Shown: piece by piece, positions 1 through 7,907 of the stretch
Layout of the letters: the number at the start of each line of letters is the position of its first letter
Numbering within the stretch: position 1 is the stretch's first letter
Source: Deltaproteobacteria bacterium
Lineage (GTDB): Bacteria; Desulfobacterota; Dissulfuribacteria; Dissulfuribacterales; QOAL01
DNA: 15,217 bases
Assembly: GCA_026988585.1 (NCBI GenBank)
Contig: JALSKY010000151.1
Coordinates: forward strand, 1-15,217
Direction of reading: 5' to 3'
Program-made: the position numbers and the translations under genes
Notes under the pieces: model-generated
The model's input: only the letters and a program-made list of their open reading frames with translations
Databases searched by the model: none
What the model was told of the DNA's origin: nothing

Positions 1-388
1 TTTCATGATAATAACCGGCGACCACCACTACCAGAAACAGTTTTGCCAGTTCCGAGGGCTGAAGGTTGAAAAAACCCAGTGGCAGCCATCTCTGTGATCC
101 TGAAACGGTTTTCCCCACCACAAGAACCAGTGCCAGCAATATCACCGTGAGGATATAAACGTGAATCCTGTAATTTGCCAGGTGTTTATAGTCAAAGGTT
201 AGAGTGACTCCCATGAGCACTGTACCAAGTATATACCATTGAAGCTGTTTCCAGTGGAAGGGATAGTCAGTGGCGGCACTGGCGCTCTGGAGATTCACGA
301 AACCTATGACCATGATGGCCAGTAAAGAGAGAATGAACCACCAGTCCAGGTTTTTCAGGAGTTTTGTGTCAAATTTTCGATCTGTCAT
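1..388 (-). CDS. rodA: RodA peptidoglycan glycosyltransferase, N-terminal part (cut by window edge)
   Basis: RodA is the SEDS-family glycosyltransferase that polymerises lipid II in the inner membrane, paired with PBP2, during cell elongation. The gene is too truncated for a simple ORF call, but the minus strand reads openly from an ATG at 388 to the left edge, giving about 129 residues. It begins MTDRKFDTKL, then shows hydrophobic membrane segments near residues 17-32, 52-65 and 76-90. Around residues 93-112 is the conserved SEDS loop, with GSQRWLPLG followed by QPSELAKL. Its ATG overlaps the mrdA stop codon in an ATGA arrangement, so translation is probably coupled to PBP2. That neighbour and the preceding mreBCD genes favour RodA over FtsW. 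The catalytic and C-terminal parts lie outside the window. Confidence 0.93.
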   Translation of the reverse strand, partial: MTDRKFDTKLLKNLDWWFILSLLAIMVIGFVNLQSASAATDYPFHWKQLQWYILGTVLMGVTLTFDYKHLANYRIHVYILTVILLALVLVVGKTVSGSQRWLPLGFFNLQPSELAKLFLVVVVAGYYHE

Positions 389-2298
389 GATTTTACGCCT
401 GACGGACTACGACGGAGCAGAGCGGGATGTTCGTCAATGTCCAGGTGAAGGCCTGCTGAATCTTCAGGCAGAAAGCTTGGCTTCGGGGCCCTTTTCTGAT
501 ACCACCTCTCAATTACCGCCTTGGCAACGGGTGCAGCTGCAGAACCACCATGTCCGCCATGTTCAATAATCACAGCCACTGCCAGCTGGGGATCCTCCAC
601 TGGAGCAAAGGCGATAAACAGGGCATGATCCCGGTATTTCCACGGAAGCTCATCATGTTGACCTGCCTTGGCCTGTTTCACTACCTGGGCAGTCCCTGTC
701 TTTCCGGCAATGGTAACGTCTGGTAGGCGAATGCCACGGGCCGTACCATGTTTGTCCTCCACGACCCCCTCCATGTCATGTTTTATAATCTGTATTACAC
801 GGTTTTTGAGGCCAAGCTCCTTTTGTAATACAGGGGCCTGACTCAGGAGATAGATGGGCCTATAGAGTTTTCCATCATTGGCAATTGCTGCTGTGGCCAT
901 AGCAAGTTGGAGGGGAGTAACCAGCATGAAGCCCTGTCCAATGGAGACATTGAGTGTTTCTCCCTTTTGCCACGGCTCCTGGAATCTCCTGAGTTTCCAG
1001 ACGCGGGATGGCACGAAACCCGGCTTTTCTCCCGGAAGATCCAGTCCCGTCTTGGTGCCAAATCCAAAGAGTCTCGAGTATTTCTCTATCCGGTCAATGC
1101 CCAGTTTCAGACCGTTCTGGTAGTAATATACATCACATGATTCCACAATGGACTTGTAGAGATTGACCTTTCCGTGCCCCCATCTCTTCCAGCACCTGAA
1201 TCTGCGCCGGCCCAGCTTGAATGAACCGTTACAGAAGACGGTCTCATCAGGATTGATTATGCCCTCCTGAAGCAGGGCTGTGGCCATGAAGGGCTTAAAG
1301 GTTGATCCGGGAGGGTATTGACCCTGGATCGCCTTGTTGATGAGAGGCCTGGTCAGGGGATCGTTCAGCGTTTTCCACTCTTGGGATGAAAGGCCGTTGG
1401 CAAAGAGAGATGGATCAAATTTAGGCCCACTTGCCATGGCAAGAATCTGTCCGTTTCTTGGATTAAGTACAACTACTGCGCCGCAGTTATCTCCCAGTGC
1501 CTCCTCCGCAGCGAGCTGCAGATCAAGATCCAGGGATAGCACCAGGTCTTCTCCAGGGGTTGGAGGTATGGTCTTGATCACCCTGATGAGCCTGCCTCGT
1601 GCATCAACTTCCATGATTTTCTTGCCACTATGACCCGCAAGCAGGCTTTCATATCTGGCTTCCAGGCCATACTTTCCCACAAGGTCGCCAGACCTGGCAT
1701 GGGGATATTTGCCCTTTTGAAGCTCTTTTAGACTGATCTCTCCGAGATATCCCAGCAGATGTGGCGCAAGTTTGCCACGAGGATAACGCCGGGTCGGGGC
1801 TACCTCCACCCGGACGCCGGGCAGCTCTGAAAGCCGGGCCTCCACCCTGCAAACTGTCTCCCATGATGCATTGCGTTCTATCACTATTGGCATGAATCTG
1901 GGCTGTTTTCTGGATGCATAGAGCCGGGCACGGATCTTGGATGAAGGCTGATCCAGCAAAGGCAGAAGTCGGGACAATAAGGCCTCCATGTCCGTGATAT
2001 CCTTTCTTATGAGACAGATATTGAAACTGGGTTTCACGCCTGCCAGCAGTCTGCCATCCCTGTCGAGTATCTTGCCTCTGCTGGCCATGAGCCTTACTGT
2101 CTTCACCCGGTTTCGTTCCGACTCTGCCCTGTATTCATCTCCGTGCAGGATCTGCAGATACCAGAGCCTTGCCGAGAGCAGGAGGAAAAAGAGGAGAAGG
2201 ATAATGGCGGTGATTCGATAGGCGAGAATACGCTCTTTGGAATCCTCCTGCGGAAATTTTTTCAGCCTGATATAGCTCTTAAATGGTTTCCTGATCAT
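385..2298 (-). CDS. mrdA: Penicillin-binding protein 2 (elongasome transpeptidase)
   Basis: Class B PBP that cross-links peptidoglycan of the lateral wall as the partner of RodA. It has 637 residues, the usual size. A cytoplasmic N-terminus is followed by one membrane anchor (about 27-45), a pedestal/dimerisation region (about 60-250) and the transpeptidase domain (about 270-600). The three active-site motifs are visible: STFK at 332-335 with nucleophile S332, SCD at 387-389, and KTG at 533-535. C356, C369, H375 and C388 cluster around the second motif in a pattern like the zinc site described for E. coli PBP2. The start ATG at 2298 has a good AGGAG ribosome site six bases upstream, inside the end of mreD. 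The gene overlaps mreD by 20 bp and rodA by 3 bp, indicating one transcript. Confidence 0.97.
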   Translation of the reverse strand: MIRKPFKSYIRLKKFPQEDSKERILAYRITAIILLLFFLLLSARLWYLQILHGDEYRAESERNRVKTVRLMASRGKILDRDGRLLAGVKPSFNICLIRKDITDMEALLSRLLPLLDQPSSKIRARLYASRKQPRFMPIVIERNASWETVCRVEARLSELPGVRVEVAPTRRYPRGKLAPHLLGYLGEISLKELQKGKYPHARSGDLVGKYGLEARYESLLAGHSGKKIMEVDARGRLIRVIKTIPPTPGEDLVLSLDLDLQLAAEEALGDNCGAVVVLNPRNGQILAMASGPKFDPSLFANGLSSQEWKTLNDPLTRPLINKAIQGQYPPGSTFKPFMATALLQEGIINPDETVFCNGSFKLGRRRFRCWKRWGHGKVNLYKSIVESCDVYYYQNGLKLGIDRIEKYSRLFGFGTKTGLDLPGEKPGFVPSRVWKLRRFQEPWQKGETLNVSIGQGFMLVTPLQLAMATAAIANDGKLYRPIYLLSQAPVLQKELGLKNRVIQIIKHDMEGVVEDKHGTARGIRLPDVTIAGKTGTAQVVKQAKAGQHDELPWKYRDHALFIAFAPVEDPQLAVAVIIEHGGHGGSAAAPVAKAVIERWYQKRAPKPSFLPEDSAGLHLDIDEHPALLRRSPSGVKS

Positions 2299-2791
2299 TC
2301 TCAGTTCTCCTGAGATTTCCTATCTTTTGAAACATGGAGGAAACGCTATGGAAGATAGTGAAAAAGAGTGGTGCCAGTAACATGTTGAATAGCGATTGCA
2401 TAAGGCCCCAGGGCCAGAAGCCCTCGAGATTGCCTCCGGACATAAAAAGAAACAGTTCTATGATAAATGCGGCCAGACAAGTCAGGAGTATCCGGTGGAG
2501 ATAGGTGAAATCCATGATCCCGATTCGATTATATGAGACAATAAGGTATGCAAGAAAGAAGGCGGCCGGATAGCTATACCAAGCCGCAACTGATGCCATG
2601 GAGGCACTGGCTCCAGCAATGAGGACAGCGAGGAGTGAAGAGGGGATGAACGGCGCCTCTACGGCAAGCCATGTAACTAATGCACAGAAACCATCTGCCC
2701 TGATGATGCCAATTTGAAAAAATGGGGCAATGGAGGTCTGAAAAATCACCAGGAACAGAGAAGCCAGCATGGAGAGGATTACTAATCTCAT
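2279..2791 (-). CDS. mreD: Rod shape-determining protein MreD
   Basis: Small integral membrane component of the elongasome, thought to act with MreC to link cytoplasmic MreB to PBP2/RodA. The 170-residue product is almost entirely hydrophobic, with about five predicted membrane segments (near 5-20, 30-48, 52-72, 100-116 and 125-148). This matches the size and topology of the family, whose sequence conservation is low. The call rests on topology plus position between mreC and mrdA. The ATG at 2791 lacks a clear Shine-Dalgarno sequence and lies 40 bp after the mreC stop, and I found no better in-frame start upstream. Its last 20 bp overlap mrdA and hold that gene's ribosome site. Confidence 0.9.
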   Translation of the reverse strand: MRLVILSMLASLFLVIFQTSIAPFFQIGIIRADGFCALVTWLAVEAPFIPSSLLAVLIAGASASMASVAAWYSYPAAFFLAYLIVSYNRIGIMDFTYLHRILLTCLAAFIIELFLFMSGGNLEGFWPWGLMQSLFNMLLAPLFFTIFHSVSSMFQKIGNLRRTENDQETI

Positions 2792-2831
2792 AACGCCATA
2801 ATCTGAAAGAGAGATCCATATTCCATGACAA

Positions 2832-3674
2832 TCATTCCTTGGTGAGCATGACCATGACCCATTCCACTGTGTCTGTATCGGTGTATGGTCTGACCTCTAT
2901 GGTCTGGAAAAGATCGGCAGGAGGCCCGTTCTCAACCCTGTCCACCTCTCCCAGGAGCAGTCCCTTGGGAAAAATACCATCCAGACCTGAGGTGATCACC
3001 TTGTCACCAGGTTCCACACCAATTCCCTTCTCCACATACTCCATGAGACATGGCTCCTTGCCCCTGCCTTTGAGGATGCCCCGGGCACGATTGCGCTGAA
3101 TAATGGCAGCAATCCTGGAGTCGAAATCAGTAAGCATCATCACTGTTGAAGATGAAGGGTTGACCTCTATGACCCTGCCCAATACGCCGGCTCCGGAAAG
3201 TACCGGCATGTCCCGACGTATGCCCTGGTTCCTTCCCAGGTCTATCTTGATCACTGCCCGCCAAGGAGTGAGATCTACACCGATTACATTTGCTACCTTT
3301 ACCGGACAGGATACCTGTCTTTTCATGTTGAGTAACTGTTTCAGGTGCTGGTTCTCAACTATCGCCTCTCTATAGGTGGTGATCTCCTGTTGAAGCTGCT
3401 CAACTTCAGTCTTGAGAAGCCGGTTTTCTTCAAGTATGGCATCGATGTTCAGGTGGGAAGATATGTTGCGCCTCAGTGTGGCCAGTGGCGGGAAAATGAC
3501 CTTTTGCAAATCTCCTGTGGTCTCCTGAAAGAGCTGTCTGCCAGGAGAGATGATGAGGGAGAGGAGATCAAACCTCAATGCAACTACAGATGAACCGATA
3601 AGAATGGCCAGCACAAGGAGCACCGTAATGATTCTGGTTCTGATTTCAGGTCTTTTTTCTTTTTTAAACGACAC
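2832..3674 (-). CDS. mreC: Cell shape-determining protein MreC
   Basis: Periplasmic scaffold of the elongation machinery that contacts PBP2 and MreB/MreD. It has 280 residues, the normal length. A basic cytoplasmic tail (KKEKRPEIRTR) precedes a membrane segment at about 15-35. A heptad-rich coiled coil follows at about 79-118, then the beta-rich periplasmic core from about 125 onward with conserved features such as GVLGRVIEV and GDKVITSGLDGIFPKGLLLG. The start is GTG at 3674, with only a weak ribosome site (TGGA). A sigma70-like promoter ends about 30 bp upstream, so mreC-mreD-mrdA-rodA can probably be expressed separately from mreB. It is followed by mreD after a 40-bp gap. Confidence 0.96.
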   Translation of the reverse strand: MSFKKEKRPEIRTRIITVLLVLAILIGSSVVALRFDLLSLIISPGRQLFQETTGDLQKVIFPPLATLRRNISSHLNIDAILEENRLLKTEVEQLQQEITTYREAIVENQHLKQLLNMKRQVSCPVKVANVIGVDLTPWRAVIKIDLGRNQGIRRDMPVLSGAGVLGRVIEVNPSSSTVMMLTDFDSRIAAIIQRNRARGILKGRGKEPCLMEYVEKGIGVEPGDKVITSGLDGIFPKGLLLGEVDRVENGPPADLFQTIEVRPYTDTDTVEWVMVMLTKE

Positions 3675-3703
3675 TTGTATCCAGTTGTTGATAAAGGTAT
3701 CAG

Positions 3704-3733
3704 ATTATTTCAACTGCATAATCAATGTGGCAA
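3704..3733 (-). promoter_or_regulatory. Candidate sigma70 promoter for mreC-mreD-mrdA-rodA
   Basis: On the minus strand, TTGCCA (3728-3733) and AATAAT (3704-3709) are separated by 18 bp. Each hexamer matches the consensus at five of six positions. The implied start point near 3697 would leave a leader of about 23 nt before the mreC GTG. It lies in the 201-bp mreB-mreC gap. The assignment rests on motif match and position only. Confidence 0.45.
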
Positions 3734-3875
3734 CTACGACAACAGGGAAAGATACTACAAAATTTTCATGCTGGATACAGGTCTTTGGACAGAATGATGG
3801 TCAAACCGGGCAGCGAGCTTAAACGGAACTGCTGAAAAGAACCAAGAAACGAACAACTCCTCCAAGCCTGTTTGA

Positions 3876-4907
3876 TCAGTGGATCATGATCTCCCTGAGC
3901 ACATCCAAGTTGTCAAGGGTCTGTCCTGAGCCAAGCACCACAGAGGATAGAGGATCGTCTGCTATGATTATTGGCAGGCCGGTCTGATCCCTGAGGAGTT
4001 TGTCCAGGTTTTTGAGTAGTGCGCCGCCGCCAGTAAGGACAATTCCCTTGTCCACAATATCTGCAGCGAGTTCAGGAGGGGTCTGTTCCAGTGCAGACTT
4101 GACCGCTTCAACAATGGTCTCAATCTGTTCAGATATTGCGGTGCGAATCTCGGAAGAGTTGACACTGACGGTCTTGGGAACACCTGTTACAAGGTCACGT
4201 CCCTTGATTTCAAACTCCTGGTAGGGAGGCTCAGGAAGGACATTGCCAATCTCTATCTTTATCTGCTCAGCAGTGTGTTCTCCAATCAAGAGGTTATACT
4301 GCCTCTTGATATGTTGAAGAATGGCATCATCCATCTTGTCGCCGGCAACCCTGACCGATTTGCAGTAAACAATGCCGGCCAGTGAGATTACCGCCACCTC
4401 TGTAGTGCCTCCGCCGATGTCCACAACCATGTTTGCAGTGGGTTCTGTAATGGGCAGACCGGCTCCAATGGCAGCAGCCATGGGTTCCTCTATGAGATAG
4501 ACCTCTCTTGCCCCTGCAGATTCAGCAGATTCTCTGACTGCCCGCTTTTCCACCTGGGTTATCCCGGATGGAACACTGATGACTATGCGGGGACGGGCCA
4601 GTGAGCGCCTGTGGTGGACCTTTCTGATGAAATAGCGGAGCATGGCCTCGGTGACCTCGAAGTCAGCTATGACACCGTCTTTCATGGGACGTATGGCCAC
4701 TATGTTGCCTGGCGTGCGGCCCAGCATCATCTTGGCCTCTTTTCCTACTGCAAGGACCCTGTTGGATCTCGCGTCCTTTTTGACTGCAACTACTGAGGGT
4801 TCCCGCAGGACTATACCCTTGCCTTTGACATACACCAGGGTATTGGCTGTACCCAGGTCTATTGCAAGATCGTTTGAAAACCACCCCATCAGGGCACCAA
4901 AGACCAT
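3876..4907 (-). CDS. mreB: Rod shape-determining actin homologue MreB
   Basis: Bacterial actin that forms membrane-bound filaments and orients the elongasome for side-wall synthesis. The 343-residue protein has all actin-fold nucleotide sites: phosphate-1 loop DLGTANT (17-23), IEEPMAAAIG (139-148) with the catalytic glutamate region, phosphate-2 loop DIGGGTTEVAV (163-173), and adenosine motif LTGGGALLKNLD (291-302). The N-terminus MVFGALMGWFSNDL contains the short hydrophobic stretch that Gram-negative MreBs use for membrane binding. The ATG at 4907 is preceded by an AGGAT-type ribosome site. It lies 120 bp after the deaminase gene and 201 bp before mreC, both wider gaps than elsewhere on this strand, so it may have its own promoter. 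Confidence 0.98.
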   Translation of the reverse strand: MVFGALMGWFSNDLAIDLGTANTLVYVKGKGIVLREPSVVAVKKDARSNRVLAVGKEAKMMLGRTPGNIVAIRPMKDGVIADFEVTEAMLRYFIRKVHHRRSLARPRIVISVPSGITQVEKRAVRESAESAGAREVYLIEEPMAAAIGAGLPITEPTANMVVDIGGGTTEVAVISLAGIVYCKSVRVAGDKMDDAILQHIKRQYNLLIGEHTAEQIKIEIGNVLPEPPYQEFEIKGRDLVTGVPKTVSVNSSEIRTAISEQIETIVEAVKSALEQTPPELAADIVDKGIVLTGGGALLKNLDKLLRDQTGLPIIIADDPLSSVVLGSGQTLDNLDVLREIMIH

Positions 4908-4946
4908 ATCTTTATCCTGTATCCTTCGCAGTTTTTTGTGGCTGAG

Positions 4947-4975
4947 AACCTACCAAAACCGGTACCAAAAAGCAA
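4947..4975 (-). promoter_or_regulatory. Weak candidate promoter upstream of mreB
   Basis: In the 120-bp mtaD-mreB gap the minus strand has TTGCTT (4970-4975), a 17-bp spacer and TAGGTT (4947-4952). The -35 element is fair, but the -10 element matches the consensus at only three of six positions. It is offered mainly because the gap is unusually wide for this operon-like region and mreB is normally well expressed. Confidence 0.22.
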
Positions 4976-5027
4976 GGTTGATCCATATAGTCCAGCATGA
5001 TGCGGCTATCCTTTCATCTATTTTTCC

Positions 5028-6326
5028 TTAAACAAGACCTTTGACGACCTGATGGATCTCATGGATCAGTCTTTCCTGATCTATGGTAGTGAGTTCATGC
5101 CTTTCAAGGAGTATTTTGCCTGCAACAATCAGGTCGGAGACATCGGCACCCTTTGCAGTATATACGATCTGTGATACCGGATTAAAACAGGGAGTGAGTC
5201 CAGGCCGGTGGAGATCCAGGATTGCCAGGTCTGCCTTGCATCCCTTCGCCAACCTGCCGATATCTTGCCTTCCCAACGCCCTTGCTGCAGCAGTAGTGGA
5301 CATATCCAGGATCTGTTCAGCCCAAACTACTGCAGGATCGTGATGGATTCCCTTGGGGAGTTTTGCAGCAAAATCCATCTCTCCGAAAAGGTCCAGGTCA
5401 TTGTTGCTGGCTGCACCATCTGTGCCTATACAGAGATTGACACCAGCAGAGAGCAACTCCGGTACCGGACAGATCCCTGATCCCAGCTTCAGGTTGCTCT
5501 CAGGACAGTGGCAAAGGCTGCTGCCTGTGGCCGCAAGGATATTGATATCACTCTCTGTGAGGTGAACTCCATGAATGGCCAGAGTCTTTTCTGTAAGCAC
5601 GCCAAGGTTGTAGAGGTATTCAGTGGGGGTTTTGCCAAACCTTGATTTGATCTCCTGCACCTCCCAGGCAGTCTCAGAGAGATGGATGAGGAGCAGGGCA
5701 TCCATGTTTTGGGCTATTTCACCAGCCTTCAAAAGCAGATCCCTGCTGCATGTGTATGGGGTATGGGGGGCAACTGCAATCTCCACCAGGGGATGATTCT
5801 TCCATTTTTCTGCCATCTCAATGGTGGCTTCAAGGGCCTGGTATCCATCTGGAAAGGAAGGAGAGGGGAAATCAAGGAGACCTTCACCATACCAACCCCT
5901 GAGTCCTATTTTTGATGCTGTTTCTGCCATCTTGTCTTCATGGAAATACATATCCACAAAGGCAGTAGTGCCGGATCGAATCATCTCGGCACAGGCGAGC
6001 TCAGTACCGAGGGCGATGATTTCAGGGGTGAGTTTTGCCTCTCTTGGAAATATATATTCCTCCAGCCATCTCTTCAGGGGGATATCATCCGCCAATCCCC
6101 TGAAGAGCACCATGGGGATATGGGTGTGACAGTTTATCAAGCCTGGGATGATGAGACCGGATGGTCTTTCTAACCGTTGTGAAGGCTGATGGTTCAGCAA
6201 CAGCTCATCTGCAGTGCCGATATCGACGATCTCGTCTCCGGTAATGGCAAGTGCCCCGTTTTCAATAACCTGTTCATGGGGAGAAGGGAGAAGAAATCTT
6301 GCAGTGACCAGTAAATCACATCTCAT
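5028..6326 (-). CDS. mtaD: 5'-methylthioadenosine / S-adenosylhomocysteine deaminase (MtaD-type amidohydrolase)
   Basis: Amidohydrolase-superfamily enzyme expected to deaminate the adenine ring of 5'-methylthioadenosine and S-adenosylhomocysteine to the inosine forms. The 432 residues match the family length. Metal and catalytic motifs are in place: INCHTHIPM (H67, H69), APHTPYTCS (H188), IHLSET (H215, E218), IHGVHL (H252) and IGTDGAASNNDLD (D303). The N- and C-terminal beta-sandwich regions are also present. No signal peptide is seen, so it is cytosolic. The ATG at 6326 overlaps the end of the upstream phosphorylase gene by 11 bp, with GGAG ten bases upstream. That coupling supports a joint salvage route. 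Chlorohydrolase/TrzN-like or guanine deaminase activity cannot be excluded, but the motif set is closest to MtaD. Confidence 0.85.
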   Translation of the reverse strand: MRCDLLVTARFLLPSPHEQVIENGALAITGDEIVDIGTADELLLNHQPSQRLERPSGLIIPGLINCHTHIPMVLFRGLADDIPLKRWLEEYIFPREAKLTPEIIALGTELACAEMIRSGTTAFVDMYFHEDKMAETASKIGLRGWYGEGLLDFPSPSFPDGYQALEATIEMAEKWKNHPLVEIAVAPHTPYTCSRDLLLKAGEIAQNMDALLLIHLSETAWEVQEIKSRFGKTPTEYLYNLGVLTEKTLAIHGVHLTESDINILAATGSSLCHCPESNLKLGSGICPVPELLSAGVNLCIGTDGAASNNDLDLFGEMDFAAKLPKGIHHDPAVVWAEQILDMSTTAAARALGRQDIGRLAKGCKADLAILDLHRPGLTPCFNPVSQIVYTAKGADVSDLIVAGKILLERHELTTIDQERLIHEIHQVVKGLV

Positions 6327-7176
6327 TTCTGTCTATCTCCATCAATATACCAGTAAGCAGTCTTGAAAGCCCCTCCTCTGCCTTGTGGGCATTTTCTATC
6401 ACCTCTTCTATAAGAATTGGGTTGAAGTTGTCAGGATCATTTACATTTGCGATAACACTGATTCCCAACACCTGCATTCCTGAGTGGACAGCAGCAATGA
6501 CTTCCGGGACAAGGGACATGGCTACTGCATCACCCCCCATCATTCGGAGAAATCGGGTTTCCGCCGGTGTCTCTAAGCTTGGGCCTGGCACTGCCACAAA
6601 GATTCCATCCTGTATGGATAGACCAAGCCCCCTTCCCACTGAAGCGGCAAGGCGGAGCAGCTCTTTATCATAGGCTTGGGACATATCAGGAAAACGCTCT
6701 CCCCACTCATGAACATTTGGCCCCCGCAATGGGTTGTCCGGTATAAGATTGATATGGTCACGGATGAGCATCAGGTCCCCGGCGTTGAAATCCAGGTTGA
6801 GTCCACCGGCTGCATTGCAGGTGATAAGTGTCCTTGCACCCAATGAGGAGAGTGCCCTGATGGGAAGAGTGAGCTCCCTGGCAGAATATCCTTCATAATA
6901 GTGAAATCTTCCCTGGAGTATGGCACACCCTGTGTTCCTGACAAGGCCGGCTACCAGCACTCCCCTGTGATCAGGTGATGTGGAGGTGGGAAAATTGGGA
7001 ATCTCCTCATAAGGTATCTCGACAGAGGACTCAAGGGCCTGGGCCACACCGCCAAGACCGGTGCCCAGAATAACCATCACATCCGGCTTGACAGGAAGTC
7101 TCTGCTCCAGAAAGGCAGAAGCCTGCCTGACACCCTCTTTATATTCCTGCACGGAACTGAACATATCTTGCCCCAT
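6316..7176 (-). CDS. Purine nucleoside phosphorylase (class I), possibly 5'-methylthioinosine phosphorylase
   Basis: Trimeric-type PNP/MTAP family enzyme that cleaves a purine nucleoside with phosphate to base plus (methylthio)ribose-1-phosphate. Motifs include VILGTGLGG, GRFHYYEGY (phosphate and base contacts), CNAAGGL, GPSLETPAE, GGDAVAMS and VIAN. The asparagine of VIAN aligns with human PNP N243, which selects 6-oxopurines. The residue before EEV, aligned with human H257 that contacts the ribose 5'-OH, is isoleucine here. A hydrophobic residue at this place is what MTAP-like enzymes use for a 5'-methylthio group. I take the ATG at 7176, four bases after the nth stop. An upstream in-frame ATG at 7227 would overlap nth by 47 bp and add 17 atypical basic residues, and an ATG at 7164 is also possible. 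It overlaps mtaD by 11 bp. Confidence 0.88.
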   Translation of the reverse strand: MGQDMFSSVQEYKEGVRQASAFLEQRLPVKPDVMVILGTGLGGVAQALESSVEIPYEEIPNFPTSTSPDHRGVLVAGLVRNTGCAILQGRFHYYEGYSARELTLPIRALSSLGARTLITCNAAGGLNLDFNAGDLMLIRDHINLIPDNPLRGPNVHEWGERFPDMSQAYDKELLRLAASVGRGLGLSIQDGIFVAVPGPSLETPAETRFLRMMGGDAVAMSLVPEVIAAVHSGMQVLGISVIANVNDPDNFNPILIEEVIENAHKAEEGLSRLLTGILMEIDRNEM

Positions 7177-7180
7177 CCTG

Positions 7181-7855
7181 TTATTCTGCTCCTTTCCTGT
7201 CTTTTTCACTGTTCGCCTGCTTGGCATAATAGGGACAAAGCCCTCTCAAAGGGCATACAGGGCACTGGGGTGATTTTGCCCTGCACACCTTGCGTCCATG
7301 CTCTACCAGCATATAGGAGATGGGCCCCCAGAGTTCCACAGGAATAACCTTCATCAGATCCTTTTCTATCTTGACAGGGTTGTCAGAACTGGTGAGCCCG
7401 AGCCTTTTGGAGAGCCGTTTTACATGGGTATCAACTGCTATACCATCTGTCTTTCCGAAGGCGTTGTAAAGTACGATGTTGGCAGTCTTTCGCGCTACAC
7501 CTGGCAGGGTGAGCAGCTCCTCCATTGTATCGGGAACCTTGCCTCCAAACCGTTCCACTATGATCCTTGCTGTGTTACGGATATTTTTCGCCTTGTTTCT
7601 GAAAAATCCTGTTGATCTGATAATCTCTTCTATCTCAGAAGGGTCTGCCTCTGCAAGATCCTGTGCTGTGGGGAACTTTGAGAAGAGCAGAGGCGTGACC
7701 TTGTTTACCTGCACATCAGTACATTGGGCTGAAAGGATTACTGCAACAAGAAGCTGAAAGGGATCGGAGTATTTGAGGGCAATCCTGGATCCCTGATACT
7801 CCTTTTTCAGGATCTCTATTATCTTTGCAATACGTTCCTTTTCTTTTTGGTTCAT
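7181..7855 (-). CDS. nth: Endonuclease III (DNA glycosylase/AP lyase)
   Basis: Base-excision repair enzyme that removes oxidised pyrimidines and cuts the abasic site. The 224-residue product has the helix-hairpin-helix LPGVARKTA (about 117-125) with catalytic lysine K123, and the catalytic aspartate D142 in AVDTHVKRL. At the C-terminus is the 4Fe-4S cysteine set C191-X6-C198-X2-C201-X5-C207. I start at the ATG at 7855 because AGGAT lies seven bases upstream. The open frame extends to a TTG at 7876, which would add seven residues not expected for the family. The gene follows lptG after a 52-bp gap and precedes the phosphorylase by four bases, so it is probably cotranscribed. Membership of this operon has no obvious functional link. 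Confidence 0.97.
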   Translation of the reverse strand: MNQKEKERIAKIIEILKKEYQGSRIALKYSDPFQLLVAVILSAQCTDVQVNKVTPLLFSKFPTAQDLAEADPSEIEEIIRSTGFFRNKAKNIRNTARIIVERFGGKVPDTMEELLTLPGVARKTANIVLYNAFGKTDGIAVDTHVKRLSKRLGLTSSDNPVKIEKDLMKVIPVELWGPISYMLVEHGRKVCRAKSPQCPVCPLRGLCPYYAKQANSEKDRKGAE

Positions 7856-7869
7856 CTGGATATCCTTTC

Positions 7870-7885
7870 TTCTCAAATTCTCAAA
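7870..7885. repeat. Tandem 8-bp direct repeat in the lptG-nth gap
   Basis: The octamer TTCTCAAA occurs twice back to back on the plus strand (7870-7877 and 7878-7885), in the 52-bp gap between lptG and nth, just upstream of the nth ribosome site. It could be a slippage-prone site or mere AT-rich chance. No function is implied by sequence alone. Confidence 0.6.
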
Positions 7886-7907
7886 TTTTTACTCAATGAA
7901 TATCTGG

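Noticed and set aside
2574..2831. An 85-codon minus-strand frame starting just after the mreC stop.
   Set aside because: It runs inside mreD in another frame. The mreD frame gives the expected multi-membrane protein of normal length, whereas this one gives no coherent topology.
3968..4224. Open frames of 70-74 codons on both strands inside mreB, and many similar ones inside the other genes.
   Set aside because: They lie wholly within strongly supported genes, have no recognisable domains and no convincing ribosome sites; they are frame shadows.
4908..5027. Small RNA or riboswitch in the mtaD-mreB gap, considered because the adjacent gene handles S-adenosylhomocysteine.
   Set aside because: No stable paired structure or SAH/SAM riboswitch-like core was visible, and the gap lies downstream of mtaD and not in front of it.
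7177..7227. N-terminal extension of the phosphorylase from the ATG at 7227.
   Set aside because: It would overlap nth by 47 bp, has no good ribosome site and adds a basic segment not typical of the family.
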